This document shows positions 8,993 to 20,055 of a stretch of 64,000 nt of DNA, piece after piece. Within the stretch, counting starts at the first letter, position 1, and the number at the start of each line of letters is the position of its first letter. Position numbers and translations under genes: made by a program. Under the pieces are notes generated by a model, which saw only the letters and a list, made by a program, of their open reading frames with translations, made no database searches and was not told the DNA's origin. The stretch is from Aegilops tauschii subsp. strangulata (taxonomy: Eukaryota; Streptophyta; Magnoliopsida; Poales; Poaceae), in contig NC_053037.3 of the NCBI RefSeq assembly GCF_002575655.3, positions 51,348,242 through 51,412,241 of the forward strand. The letters are read 5' to 3'.

Positions 8993-11900
8993 TCACTTGG
9001 GCTCCACCCTCGACGACGGCAGCCCGCCGCCGCTGTACTCGGACGGGCTGTCACCTCCATACGGGTGGCGCGGCGTCCTGCTGGCGTAGCTCATGGACTC
9101 CGACGCCGACTCGGGGGCGCCGCCGGCCATCCTGGTGATCCGCTCGATCTCGCTCACCGCTTCGCCCATGGACGGGCGGTCGGCGCCGGCCTCCTCCACG
9201 CAGCGCAGGGCCAGGTCCACGTACTGCTCCAGCCCGCCCAGCGACGTGGGCGACGCGCCCAGCACCGGGTCCAGCAGGTCATGCAGGCCGTACAGGTCCT
9301 TGCTCCGGTCCAGCGCGGCGAGCACCTCCCGGACGATGTACCGCCCCCGCTCCAGCGGCTTCTTGGCCGTGATCATCTCCAGCAGCAGCACGCCGAAGCT
9401 GTACACGTCGCTCTTCTCCGTCAGCTGCTGCGTCATGTAGTACTCAGGGTCCAAGTAACCCTGCATGGCACACCCACACGGACGTGTACAAACAACTGAA
9501 ATTAGGACCGTCCAACTTATAACCATCATCAAGCTTGTAAGGTTGGTTGGAGAGCGAACCATTGTGCCCTTCACTTGCGTGGTGACCTGCCCCCTGCCGT
9601 CCTCGCCTAGAAGCTTGGAGAGGCCAAAGTCCGAGACCTTGGCGTTGAGCCGCTCGTCGAGGAGGACGTTGCTCGACTTGATGTCCCGGTGGACGATGGG
9701 AGGGTCTGCGAGCTCGTGGAGGTAGGCGATGCCCTTGGCAGTGCCGAGGATGACGCGGAGCCTCCGCTTCCAGTCCAGACGCACGCCGGACTTACCTGAA
9801 GAAAGAAATTTCCAGGCAGCACAGCACGCATGAGCAAGAATGACAAATGAGTGATGCACCTGGCTGACACTGCATGCACTGACCGAGAAATTTCACCTGT
9901 GAGGCTCTCTTTGAGTGTGCCATTGGGGATGTACTCGTAGACCAGCATCTGCTCGCCCTGGTCAAGGCAGAAACCCATGAGGCTCACCACGTTCTTGTGG
10001 TGAACCCTGGACAGGAGCTCGATCTCGGTTCTGAATTCCAGGCTCCCCTGCAGGGATCCCTCCTGGGATCTCTTGACAGCAACCAGTTGCCCAGTCGGAA
10101 GTGTCCCCCTGTAAACCTGCAGTATGGAATCGCGGAATATTTGATCACTCCTGACCTGACATGTGTGTATCAAGTTATAAAAATGCATGACATGTGGGTT
10201 CTACTTCACCTTCCCGAAGCCGCCATTCCCTATGTCGTTCGCCTCCGAGAAGTTATTGGTTATCTTCTTCAGCTCAGCAAACGTGAACGTGCGCGCACCG
10301 CGCAGCTGTGGCACACTGGTGCTGGTGCTCTTCATGTCCAAAGAAGCTGCAGGCAGAGATGGTAGTCGGTAGTCAGCAAGCAAATTAATCACGCAACGCT
10401 GGTCATTTGGTTGGTCAAAGATGAGATCGCCTACCGAAAGACTGGCTTCTCTCTTCGGTCTTCTTTGGTTCTCTCTTCCGTCTCGTGATGAAAAAAATAA
10501 CAAGAAGCAGCACTGCAATAACAACTGCACCACCAGCTGCGACTCCGACGATAAGTGGCAACTTGTTCGCCTTTGATTTTTTAGATGCTGGCACCTCTGT
10601 TGCAACACGATAGCTTTGGGCGATGAAATAGTATGGACCGAAAACAGGGGGCGGCTTATACGTTTGATTGCTCAAAATGAACCCAATGTCAGAAATGTCC
10701 TGCTCTCCAAACTGAACCTTGCCGCCGGGGAACACCTCCAAGCTAATCTCCAAGTTGTTGTTCGCATCAAAGAATGGGTTGTGAAGAGCGATCGAGTCGA
10801 TCAGGGCCTTGTATGACAGGAACTTGGTCTTCATGTCCTTCTCCAGTAGAAGGTAGTACGACTCATTGCTGAGGTCAGAAAATGATGGTGCCCTGAAGAA
10901 CAGTGTGCCTTTGTACGGCACAGCACATGTGCAGCTTGGGCTCAGAAGCTGGCTTGGGAGGCATGTCGCTGGCAGCCCGGAGCAGTTCTTAGAAGTAGAA
11001 TATGGTGGCGCCACCGGGTTGGATTGTGTCGCGGTTTTGCAGTATTGCTCGTTGTTCCCTTGGTTGCATATTGGGTTTCCTAAAAGTCTGTGACGAAAAT
11101 ATATGTGAAAAAACTGAATCCGTCAGGGAATTTCAAGTTGTGACAGACACAATGCGGAGTGTCTCCTTACATGAGTTTCTTGTTGTATTGGGTTCCCCCA
11201 ACAGTGAGCTGATCGATTTGATTGCCCTGCAAATCAATTGTTTGGAGCTGGCTACCAAAGTCCGACCCAATATTTAGGGTGCCATTGAAGCGGTTGCCCC
11301 GAAGCTTCCTGAAATTGTCAGCCAGTAACAGTTCATTTGAATATGAATAACTGTATGATCATATCTACTTGTATATTTATCAGCTAGCAGTGAAGACTAG
11401 CAAGTAGAAACCCCTCACAGTGTCTGAATTGCAGAAAGGGCGAAAAGTTCTTGCGGAAGCTGCCCGCCGATTTGCAGATTCTCTAGGTATCTGGAGCCAA
11501 TGAAAAATGTCAGATAAATTTGCCTTGCCTGATAAAATACTAGACGAGAGCAGAAAAGATAACAGCTAGAAACTTACAATGAAGTCAAAGACGGCAAAGC
11601 GGTGAACCAAGCTGGAGCATCGGATGCATTGAAGGTGTTGTTACTCATGTCCCTATGACAAAGTTGCTCATGCTTTAATCGCAACCCTAGTCTTGTTTTT
11701 CAGAAAGGAAAGGTGAATTCATCGCTTACACAAAGCTGAGCGCAGTCATTCCTGTCAGGTCTGGCAGTGGGCCAGTGAGCTGATTGTTTTCTAGATGGCT
11801 AGGGCCAAACGAAAAGATTGTAAGCTTCCTCATATATATATTTGATACTGACAAAAGGAAGAATTAAACACACAGGACACTCACAGTTCAGCAAGCTTGG

Positions 11901-13755
11901 TGAGGTTGTTGATGTTGGTCGGAACTGGCCCAGACAACTGTTTGTTGTTATCAAAACGTCTGCGTTCATTCAACTTCATGATTGGAATCACATATGCATG
12001 CTAGTAAGTACCATAGTATGTGGATGCATTTACTTACAGAACTTCCAGCACGTTAAGAAGGCCTAGAGTAGGGGGGATGCTGCCAGAGAAGTTGTTGTTG
12101 TCGACAAGACTTGAAAACATGGAACAAATCACTTAATTAGCCTCACCACACAACTGTGGCAGATATGGGTTACGGGATTTTTTATGGCCTTACAAATGTA
12201 TCAGCTTCATGTGTGAGTTGAAAATCTGGCTCGGTATGGTGCCAGAGAGCTGATTACCGCCGAAGTGGCTGCCAAAACGCGGTGAGTACACAAGGCGATG
12301 TAAAATCTTCAGATATCAAAGAAGAAAAAAACTTCAGCTATCAAGTTGCCATTTCGGAGAATGTACTCACAAGTGCTTTGTATTTGTCAGATTATCCAAG
12401 CCAGGATTTGTCCCGTCGAATACCGGAAGTCCTCCAGTGAGCTTATTCTCAGCTAGATCAAACCAGTATAGCTTTGAGAGGCCACTGAGTGACGGCGGTA
12501 TGTGACCAGTGAACCTGTTGGAGTTTAGAGATCTGCAGGCAGAGTGGTAATAATCAACCTTATTTTACTGAAACCAAGTGCAGAGATTTGTGTAGAAAAA
12601 TATGACTAGGTGAAATCCTGGTACATAAACAAAAAAACTGATAAAAAGTTGCAGCCTTCTAGGTCCAAAAGTAGCACATATATGATTGTGATTTTCTGAA
12701 GCATTTTCAGAAAGACTGCCAACCATAACAGTTGGAAGGTCTCATGGTTGAAAGAGAGGTTCAGCCATAGAATTTATGTCCTCTGAACATGGCAAATTTA
12801 CAAGAAATGGCCAGGAACGTTATATACATATTAAGCTACTTACAGAAATATCAGCTTTGAGAGCTGGCCAATCTCTTTAGGTATTTCACCAGCAAAGCTG
12901 CAGCCAACAAGTATTCTGTAGAGGGAGGATAGAGCAAAATAAGTCAAAGAAGCATCCATGCACTGGACTTTTTGGACACAGTGAACCAGCTGCGCTCCTC
13001 CAAAATTTTGACACAGTTAAAAACTACTCACAAATTTTGGAGGTTGCTCAAGCTTCCAATTGATGAAGGAAGAGAGCCACCCAAGTCCTTGTTGTAGGAT
13101 AAGTCCCTGCAGCAAAAGAGGCAAATACCTAATAAGTTTGCTTACTATGAGAAATCAAACTTGTTCATTTTATAGGCCTGATTCTGAAGATCCTCACTGA
13201 AATCGGATTGAAATAAAATCAATCGTTAGTGTTTAAACTAGAGCAGAGGAGAGAAGAAATTACATACAAGTATTGTAATTCCGAGAGAGATTGAATGTCC
13301 CCCGAAAGAGTTCCGGACAGTGATTGACTTGACAGTCTTCTGCAAAACATCCAACGAAGAAGAAGGACACAACACGACGATGAGTGATCATTGTTCATCA
13401 AGGAAATGGATAATTAAAAATAAGCACAGAGCCTTGTATAAATCTATGGTGCTTAGGATACTAACATGGATGTGACCCGGTCCTGGATGCAAATTATCCC
13501 AATCCACTTGTCGCCGCATGGATCATTGCCATCCCAGTTTGATGGTTTGGTGTCCCAGGAAGCTGCGATCCCGGTGAGGCCAGCAGCTGCAAACATAGAT
13601 AGACAGGAAGGACACGGCGAGCAAATCAACACCACAGTAAACCAAACTGAAAGAAGAAGCAAGAAATACATACTGTCTTGCACATTTGTATCAGCCAGGA
13701 TGACAGAAGCCTGCACAAGAACACCAAACAAGATGAGCCATGGAGAGAGCTCCAT
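8993..13755 (-). CDS. LRR-VIII-type receptor-like kinase, HPCA1/At5g49770 group (18 exons, 957 aa)
   Basis: Exons: 13755-13674, 13586-13466, 13339-13268, 13106-13032, 12915-12844, 12532-12371, 12268-12194, 12109-12038, 11959-11885, 11798-11730, 11652-11578, 11490-11419, 11308-11171, 11087-10435, 10346-10210, 10116-9897, 9795-9560, 9460-8993. They join without stops to 957 residues. The signal peptide is about 1-22. An N-terminal cap ([19 protein letters not shown]) precedes about a dozen LRRs, mostly one per 69-75-nt phase-2 exon. A family-typical segment with [14 protein letters not shown] follows, then a membrane helix (about 563-587). The kinase is intact: [41 protein letters not shown]. 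The C-terminal tail is Ser/Gly-rich. The protein should be a plasma-membrane RD kinase; relatives sense hydrogen peroxide, quinones or other extracellular cues, but the ligand here is unknown. Length and exon layout are typical, so the gene appears functional. Confidence 0.9.
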
Positions 13756-14996
13756 GCTTGGGCAGTTTCTCGAGGTGTCCCTGAAATGATTTTAGATGCT
13801 CATCTGTTTGAAGGTCAGAATAGGCCATTTGCTATATGAAGGTGACACCAATTGTCTATTCATGGTGAAATGGTCAAGGACATGAACTGTCCCTCTCGGC
13901 TCATCCAGCAAGTAATCAATCATGCATACGCACACCTTGGAGAAAAATCGGAGCAAAACAAAAATGCGAGAAGAATAGATGTGGTCAACGGGCTCTGCCA
14001 ATTGCATTAGGAAAATGACAGGGTTTGCATAGTTTCTTTAGCCCTTAATTTAGTGGTTGGGGGGTGCTACATCGCAATTGCACAAAGAAATCAGAAGATA
14101 AGGTTGAAGAGCATGTGCATTGAAGTATTTGACCCAGACAAAAGATGAAGAAGGAGGACAAACCACGGGTACTACATGCAAGGCTAGTGAGTAGAAAAAT
14201 GGAGGAAACTTCCGATGTTCCTCATTAAGTTGCCTAGTTTCTTCTTTGATGTGTAACATTTTAGTTATTTATCGCCAACTTGAGCTCAACCTACCATGTC
14301 CATAAGCCAAGTCATACATGACACGATAGCAAGAACATGCCTCCTAGTGGATTGGCTACAAGCACCTGTCTAAAAGACTTAATTGGCCCCTCCAACTTAC
14401 AGACTACTTTATTGGCTTCTCCAACTTACAGATTATGCCAGCTATTCCCCCCTAATCATCTTCCCTAATTGCTCCCCTAATTACCCTCATACCTTTATAA
14501 CAATCTGTCGCCACCAACTTGACGCGTAGCAGCCGCCGTCATCCGCCACCGGGTCTCCTTGCTCTGCTGCCGCTGCCCTTTTGCTTCTTCCCCACGCACG
14601 GACATTGTATGGCCCAATGGTTCAAGCATTTCACCAAACAGGTAGTGTGCGCCAGGCCGACACGCACGCCGGCGTTTGGCCAAGGGGACGCCGGCTCAGC
14701 GCCGCTTGGGAGCAGCACGCACTCGGTCAAGCACTCACACACACGCATCTCGCAGCCGTCCATGTCCGTAGACACCACGCGCACAGCACACAGCTGAACG
14801 AGCTCCGCACGCGTACGCCGCGGCCAGCGGCGGCGCCATGGTAGGGGCGAGTATGGTCGGCCGCTCCGGGTAGACAAAAAAACGTATACAGAAAAATACG
14901 ATTCGTTATACATGGGCTAACACATATATGACAGAACGGCTCCGTTCATGGGCTAGCACAAAGCCCAAACGCTAGCAGCCTAGCACGGCCACTCAT
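13756..14996. other. 5' flank of the LRR receptor kinase gene
   Basis: Presumed promoter region of the minus-strand LRR receptor kinase. It contains a pair of similar lines near 14385-14440 (CTCCAACTTACAGA twice, 35 bp apart) and a GC-rich part at about 14500-14850 with chance reading frames on both strands. No gene or known element is recognised. Confidence 0.35.
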
Positions 14997-15108
14997 TCAC
15001 CCACACCCCAAATCGCAAACGCAGGAAGGAAATCCCCAATCGGGCGCGGAAGCGAGGGCAACTGCGTAACCTAGCCGTCGCTGACTCGCCGCCAGAGAGC
15101 TCCGCCAG

Positions 15109-15700
15109 ATGCTAGTCTGCCTCACCCGCCGCCGGGCACCTGATCCAGATCCGAGCAAACCAAAAGACGCAGCACCCTGCGTGGGAGGAAGCAGCAGCAG
15201 CACCGGTACCGGCACGGCATCGAGCTCGTGCAAATGGCTGGCAGCTGCAGTTTGCAAAATCAGCAAGCGCAGCCAGCAGGTACACACCAACAGAGAGTCA
15301 TAGACAGTCCATTTTCTTCTGAATATGACCTTCAATTCAGTACCAATTATTGAACTGATGGTCATCGAGGAAAAACATCAGTAGGTGGTATATGTGTTTT
15401 CTAAGTGCTTGGTTTACATCTTTTGAAGCCTGCTGATATGGCCATATATGTTACAATTGATCAAGGCAATTGTTGCTTATATTGCCAATTCGCCATATAT
15501 TTAACAATTAATTAATTTCTTCTGATGTTGTAATGTAGGGAGTCTTCAAAAGAATGAAACCTGTTGCTGCATATTTTGGAACTCCCCACCAACTGTATCA
15601 AGCGTCCCTTGAAGCCTCTGATGCGAACATTTTTCGAGTGCATCTAGCTTTGTATTTGATTTTTTTGAGTATTTGTTCAGCGTGCTTGCATATGTTCATA
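15109..15700 (+). other. Exon-like fragments of an unidentified gene
   Basis: An ATG at 15109 opens a frame of 57 codons ending at a plausible donor (CAGCAG|GTACAC, after 15279). A plausible acceptor (AATGTAG|GGAGTC, exon from 15539) continues in the same phase, with residues starting GVFKRMKPVAAYFGTPH. I do not recognise the product, and the following sequence (from about 15690) looks like common repeat DNA. It could be a transposon-borne gene fragment or a chance alignment of splice-like sites. Confidence 0.25.
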
Positions 15701-16177
15701 AAAAAATTAGACTTAAATGTTTCGCCCCGGCTAAGTTCAATTCTTGGATCCGCCACTGGCCGCGGCCAGGAGAGCTCCGGGATCCTCGTGCGAGGGCTTC
15801 GGTGCTTGCGTCCGTGGCCTCTGCGGAGAGTGATCTCGAGCCGCGCCTGGTGCAGTGCTCGCCGACCGCGTCGAGGTGGCCGGCGAGGCGGCGACGAAGG
15901 GAAGGGAGGACATGGCGGAGCGGGGCTGCTGGTTCCCGTAAGCTGCATCGATGTAGAGAGCAGAATGACAGCTGGGCGGGCCGGCGCAGAGACATTTCTA
16001 ACGGAAACGGTACGGCAAGAGATCCACCGTCAGCGTATGCGTCGTGATTCGAGCATAGGGGGGCACCCGTTATTTCCGTGTTCCTCGCTAGATTCTCCCT
16101 GGACAAGGCATTTTGGCTCCTACTCAGATGGGCCCGGAAATAAAAAACATTAAAAATACTGAGAGTAGGGCGTTTCG

Positions 16178-16555
16178 GTGCCCAGACTCATCTGCACCCG
16201 GTTAGAAAAAAATCCGTAAAAAATACAAAAAACATTCAAAAAATTCTAAATTCTTTTTGTGTGGTAGAAAATTTGATGCGTGAGACACGCCGAAAATTTC
16301 AAGTAATTTGGACATCTGAGCAGCTCTTAGCAAAAAAGACAAATTGGGTCAAAACAGTACATGAACAGTAAACATTTTTACAGACCCCCAATTTGTCTTT
16401 TTTCTGAGAGCTGCTCATATATCCAAATGACTTGAAATTTGGAGCGGATCTCACGCAACAAATTGTCTACCACACAAAAAATTTGGGATTTTTTATTTTT
16501 TCTAGTATTTATTTTGATTTTTTTCGTCAGCGCGGGTGCAGATGAGCTCGGGTGC
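16178..16555. mobile_element. Foldback MITE, copy 1
   Basis: Long inverted arms: the left begins near ACTCATCTGCACCCGG and includes TTTTTGTGTGGTAGAAAATTT; the right has AAATTGTCTACCACACAAAA and ends GGGTGCAGATGAGCTCGG. The arms also share AGCTGCTCA and AAAAAAGACAAATTGGG motifs around the centre. There is no coding capacity. It probably derives from a Mutator-like element, but the family is not assigned. Confidence 0.6.
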
Positions 16556-16893
16556 AGAGATGGATTTTCAAATAAATTCATACAATTCTGAAGTTTTTTG
16601 TGGAGAAAGATGATTGAGTGCGTGATGTGCGTGCCAAATTTCAGAGCATTTAGATATGTGAGTAGCTTTTAGCAAAAAAGACAAATTTAGGATCTGTGAA
16701 AAGTTTACTATTTGTGCATTTGGACCCGGTTCTCTTTTTCTTTTGCTCAGAGCTACATAAAGGTCCATATGCTTTGAAATTTGGCACGCACCTCTCACAC
16801 TCAGCCATCTTGCTCCACAAACAACTTCGGAATCCTTTGAACTTTTCTAGTATTATTTTTGATTTTATTGTTCACCGGGTGCGGATGAGAAGT
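16556..16893. mobile_element. Foldback MITE, copy 2 (diverged, adjacent)
   Basis: Directly abuts copy 1 and repeats its plan with different sequence: left arm GTGCGTGCCAAATTTCAGAG, right arm CTTTGAAATTTGGCACGCAC, and a right terminus CACCGGGTGCGGATGAGAA close to that of copy 1. The left terminus is less clear, so the two may be one nested or composite element. Confidence 0.5.
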
Positions 16894-16899
16894 GGATAT

Positions 16900-17700
16900 T
16901 CATCTCTCTTTATCTTACACAATAAATCTACCCTTTTATTTCATCTTTGCTAATTTAAACCATTCACATATATTAAATCATAATTTTGTTCTTGGAACTT
17001 TTAAATTTTTGTATATTCAAACTGCTAGCACCAAGTCCTTTAGACCAAGATCAATTTTTGATACATTTTGAACATGTTTAAATTTCAACATTTCAATTCA
17101 CTTCTTACTGAATATATTTCAGGGTGGGAACTGCTTAGAACAAGATGGATGAGTGAACTTTCTTCAAATTTTAGTGATTTATTTCAATGAGCGTGGCATG
17201 TTTTCTTAAGAGGAGTGAAGGTTTTTAGTGAAATTAGTTTGTTTCGTAAGAGTGGATTTTTTTCAAATGAGTGCAACCTGTTTTCTAACATGAGTGATTT
17301 TTTTAATTTGGTTAAATCATTTTTAAAACAAATCAAATCAGTTCTTTGAATTGACTGGAATAAAAAATATTAATGAGTGAAAACTTTTTTGAATTATGTG
17401 AAATAAGTGAGATCACTTCTTTGAAATAAAGTGAAATTATTAAAATAATAGCACTCATTTTTAAAAATCATTGAAATTAAACTCAATAATAATAAAAAGG
17501 TGAAGTCACTCTTTTTGAAATAATTGGAATGCTTTTTTGAAATAACGGAAACAGATGTTTTGAAATAATTGAAATTGGTCTTTCAATGTAATCGAAGCTG
17601 GTTTTTTAATTTAATTTTGTATTGGTATTTCGAAATTACAATTGAAGTTGGTTTTTAAAAAAAAGAAATTTGTTCTTTTGTAAATGAGTGAAATGATTGT
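16900..17700. repeat. AT-rich degenerate repeat tract
   Basis: About 800 bp dominated by loosely repeated GTGAAAT / GAAATAATTGAAAT / TTTTTGAAATAA motifs at irregular spacing, with no reading frame of note. A similar texture recurs at about 39520-39800, so the two may be diverged members of one repeat family. Confidence 0.45.
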
Positions 17701-17876
17701 TTGAAATAATTCATATACTAGCTTAGCCCGCGCGGCGCCACGTCGCGCCCATCGGTAAGTCGCAACTATATAGACCATAGTTGAAACGGTAGAAGTATAA
17801 ACAATTATGAGCTAAACAGAATATGCATTGCAGCTTTATGTGTATCTTTTTCTATTTGGTAAAGAAAAACATATCA

Positions 17877-18036
<160 letters not shown>

Positions 18037-18605
18037 TGGGATGTGTATACGATGACACAACTATACTGCAATAAGAAATCGCAACCGATTTTCCCTGAAT
18101 TAGATCATCTTGGTATAGCCTCCTATAGGATTAGTGCAGTAATAAAGTGGTACAAAGCTTTTGCAAATTCTTGGACACGTCTGACATGTAGTTTTGCTCA
18201 AATCATTGTTTGCCTTGTGAATTCATTCTGTTGAGTAGCTACTTGCTGGCAAGCCATGTTGAATTGCCATTGCTTGTTGGTCCGTGCCTTTTCTTGTGCT
18301 GTAGATAGTCTTTCTTTTGTGACTTCAAGTGCATAGTGACAACCTTTTCTTTGGCTTCGTCTTCTGTTTCAGCTGGTTCTCCTTGAAACGTCATCGAAGA
18401 TTCTTACGATACGTTATGTTTATATGTAATAGTGTTTTTAATGTTTATTATAAGACTTAATTTAAAGCAAGAGAATTAGTATGTGGAATTATGGGCACAA
18501 AAAGAGAAGCTAGAGAAAACACTTTTTCTGTGGGGTTAAAGGGGTTTCATTGCTCAACTTCGAGGGAGATCCTTCATACAAAGTTGTGGTATATTAGTAG
18601 GATCC
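18037..18605. other. No recognised feature
   Basis: Mixed-composition sequence between the microsatellite and the LINE remnant. I see no gene, repeat unit or element end that I can support. Confidence 0.4.
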
Positions 18606-18975
18606 GATCTGATCCATAGCTAGCGTCGTATGCCCTTCAGCACGACCAAAAGAAACTAATCTATGACTTGCAACATTTTGGTTCCTACTAACATGAACAA
18701 TAATAGAACTATCCCTCTCACCAAGACGCTCCCTAACTTCATTCACCAACATTGCATTCAACGATCAATCCGGGGGACTGTGCCTGCATAGAGAGCATCA
18801 CAGCTTTACAGTCCATCTCAACATCAATTGGCAGTGTAGACCATAGCAATGCAAAGTCTGGCCCCTCCAAACATGCTCTAACTCCGCTTGCATTGGGCTC
18901 GCATAACGCAGTATGTTTCTGCACGCTGAGAAGATTATGCCACCAGTATTGTTTGGTAGAATCATCCCAACACAT
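18606..18975 (-). pseudogene. LINE-type RNase H domain remnant, frameshifted
   Basis: On the minus strand, residues ACLEGPDFALLWSTLPIDV, then EMDCKA, match the pattern of the plant non-LTR-retrotransposon RNase H domain, where the usual form is A-C-L-E-G-L...E-x-D-C. After a frame change near 18755 the second frame gives LVNEVRERLGERDSSIIVHV then SRNQNVASHRL, the usual C-terminal part of that domain. The remnant has no start, no flanking reverse transcriptase and at least one frameshift, so it is dead. Confidence 0.6.
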
Positions 18976-19089
18976 GCTTCACCGTCTCCTTGATATATGT
19001 CCCACCTATGTTAAGATTAACATGGCCATGAGCAGCGGGGTCCATCTAGCGGCGCATTATCTGGCCTCACATAAGATGAGACGGTGAGC

Positions 19090-20055
19090 GTCCATCGACA
19101 TCCATTAGGGGTTTTGCTTTTAAAAAGATCACCTACAGTAGCGTACTCGATACTAATTAGAAAACTCGCATAGAGATTGACCATAATGATAATCATTCTA
19201 AATTGTCAGGCCACATTCAAAAGCATGAAAGGGGCTTTGTCTGCATCATTCTAAATTGTTAGATTTTCCGTCCCTCATCATAATTTAGGCCTGATTTACC
19301 GCTGGTTTTGCAGGGTGCACGTCCAAAAGACCAAAGAGAACAAATAGGAGACAGTTCACCCGGAGGTTCATCACCTTCTCCTCATCCACCGCCCCCACAC
19401 CGGCCTGACAACCTCCGTCGACTCGGCCTGAAAGCACATCGTCGTCCTCCCATGCTTCCTTGTCGCGGTAGCGTCCTCCCTCGCCCATCATCAGGTCACG
19501 GTGCAGGCCACCGCCAACGCCATGGTCTGCACGAGGAACATGGCCTGCAGTAGCGCCACCTCCAGGAGCACCATCGCGACCTAATCCCTCGGGTCCCTTG
19601 TTGGCACGAGGAGCGTGAGGCTATGATCGCGGCGGAGGAGCGAGGAGTTGGAGGCGAGTGTGGCCATCGTGTGGCAGCAGAGGCGGCTGTGGGCGAAGTG
19701 CACGTAAAGGGAAGCTAGCTGGAGAGAGGAGCAGCTCGTCGATGGTGCTCATGAGAGTCATGACACCACTCAGCTCGCTGATGCCTCAAGCTCGCGCCCG
19801 TTGAGACTGCGGGCGTCCCGCCCGTCCTGTGTCGTCCAATCATACCTCATGCTCGACGTCGTGAGCCACCACCCTCATGGACCTCCTGCCCCACCCAGAT
19901 TGTTGGCGCCCCTCCGTCACATGCCACCGGAGCCCAGTACCTGCATCGTCGTCGTCTGGAGCTGTCGCGTGCCTCCGATGGTGGCACACGTAGTCCACCA
20001 GCCGACACTGGACCTCTTTCATCTGTCCGCCGCCGCACGTGTTGACCGCCTCCGA
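19090..20055. other. Left flank of the LARD insertion, GC-rich from 19300
   Basis: About 19090-19300 is AT-rich without features. About 19310-20055 is GC-rich, with short frames on both strands and no recognised domain. It is the left half of the site into which the 18-kb retroelement inserted. On the minus strand one frame stays open from the right flank (about 38240) across the rejoined target site into this side, to about 19840, so a gene fragment could have been split, but I cannot name it. Confidence 0.3.
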
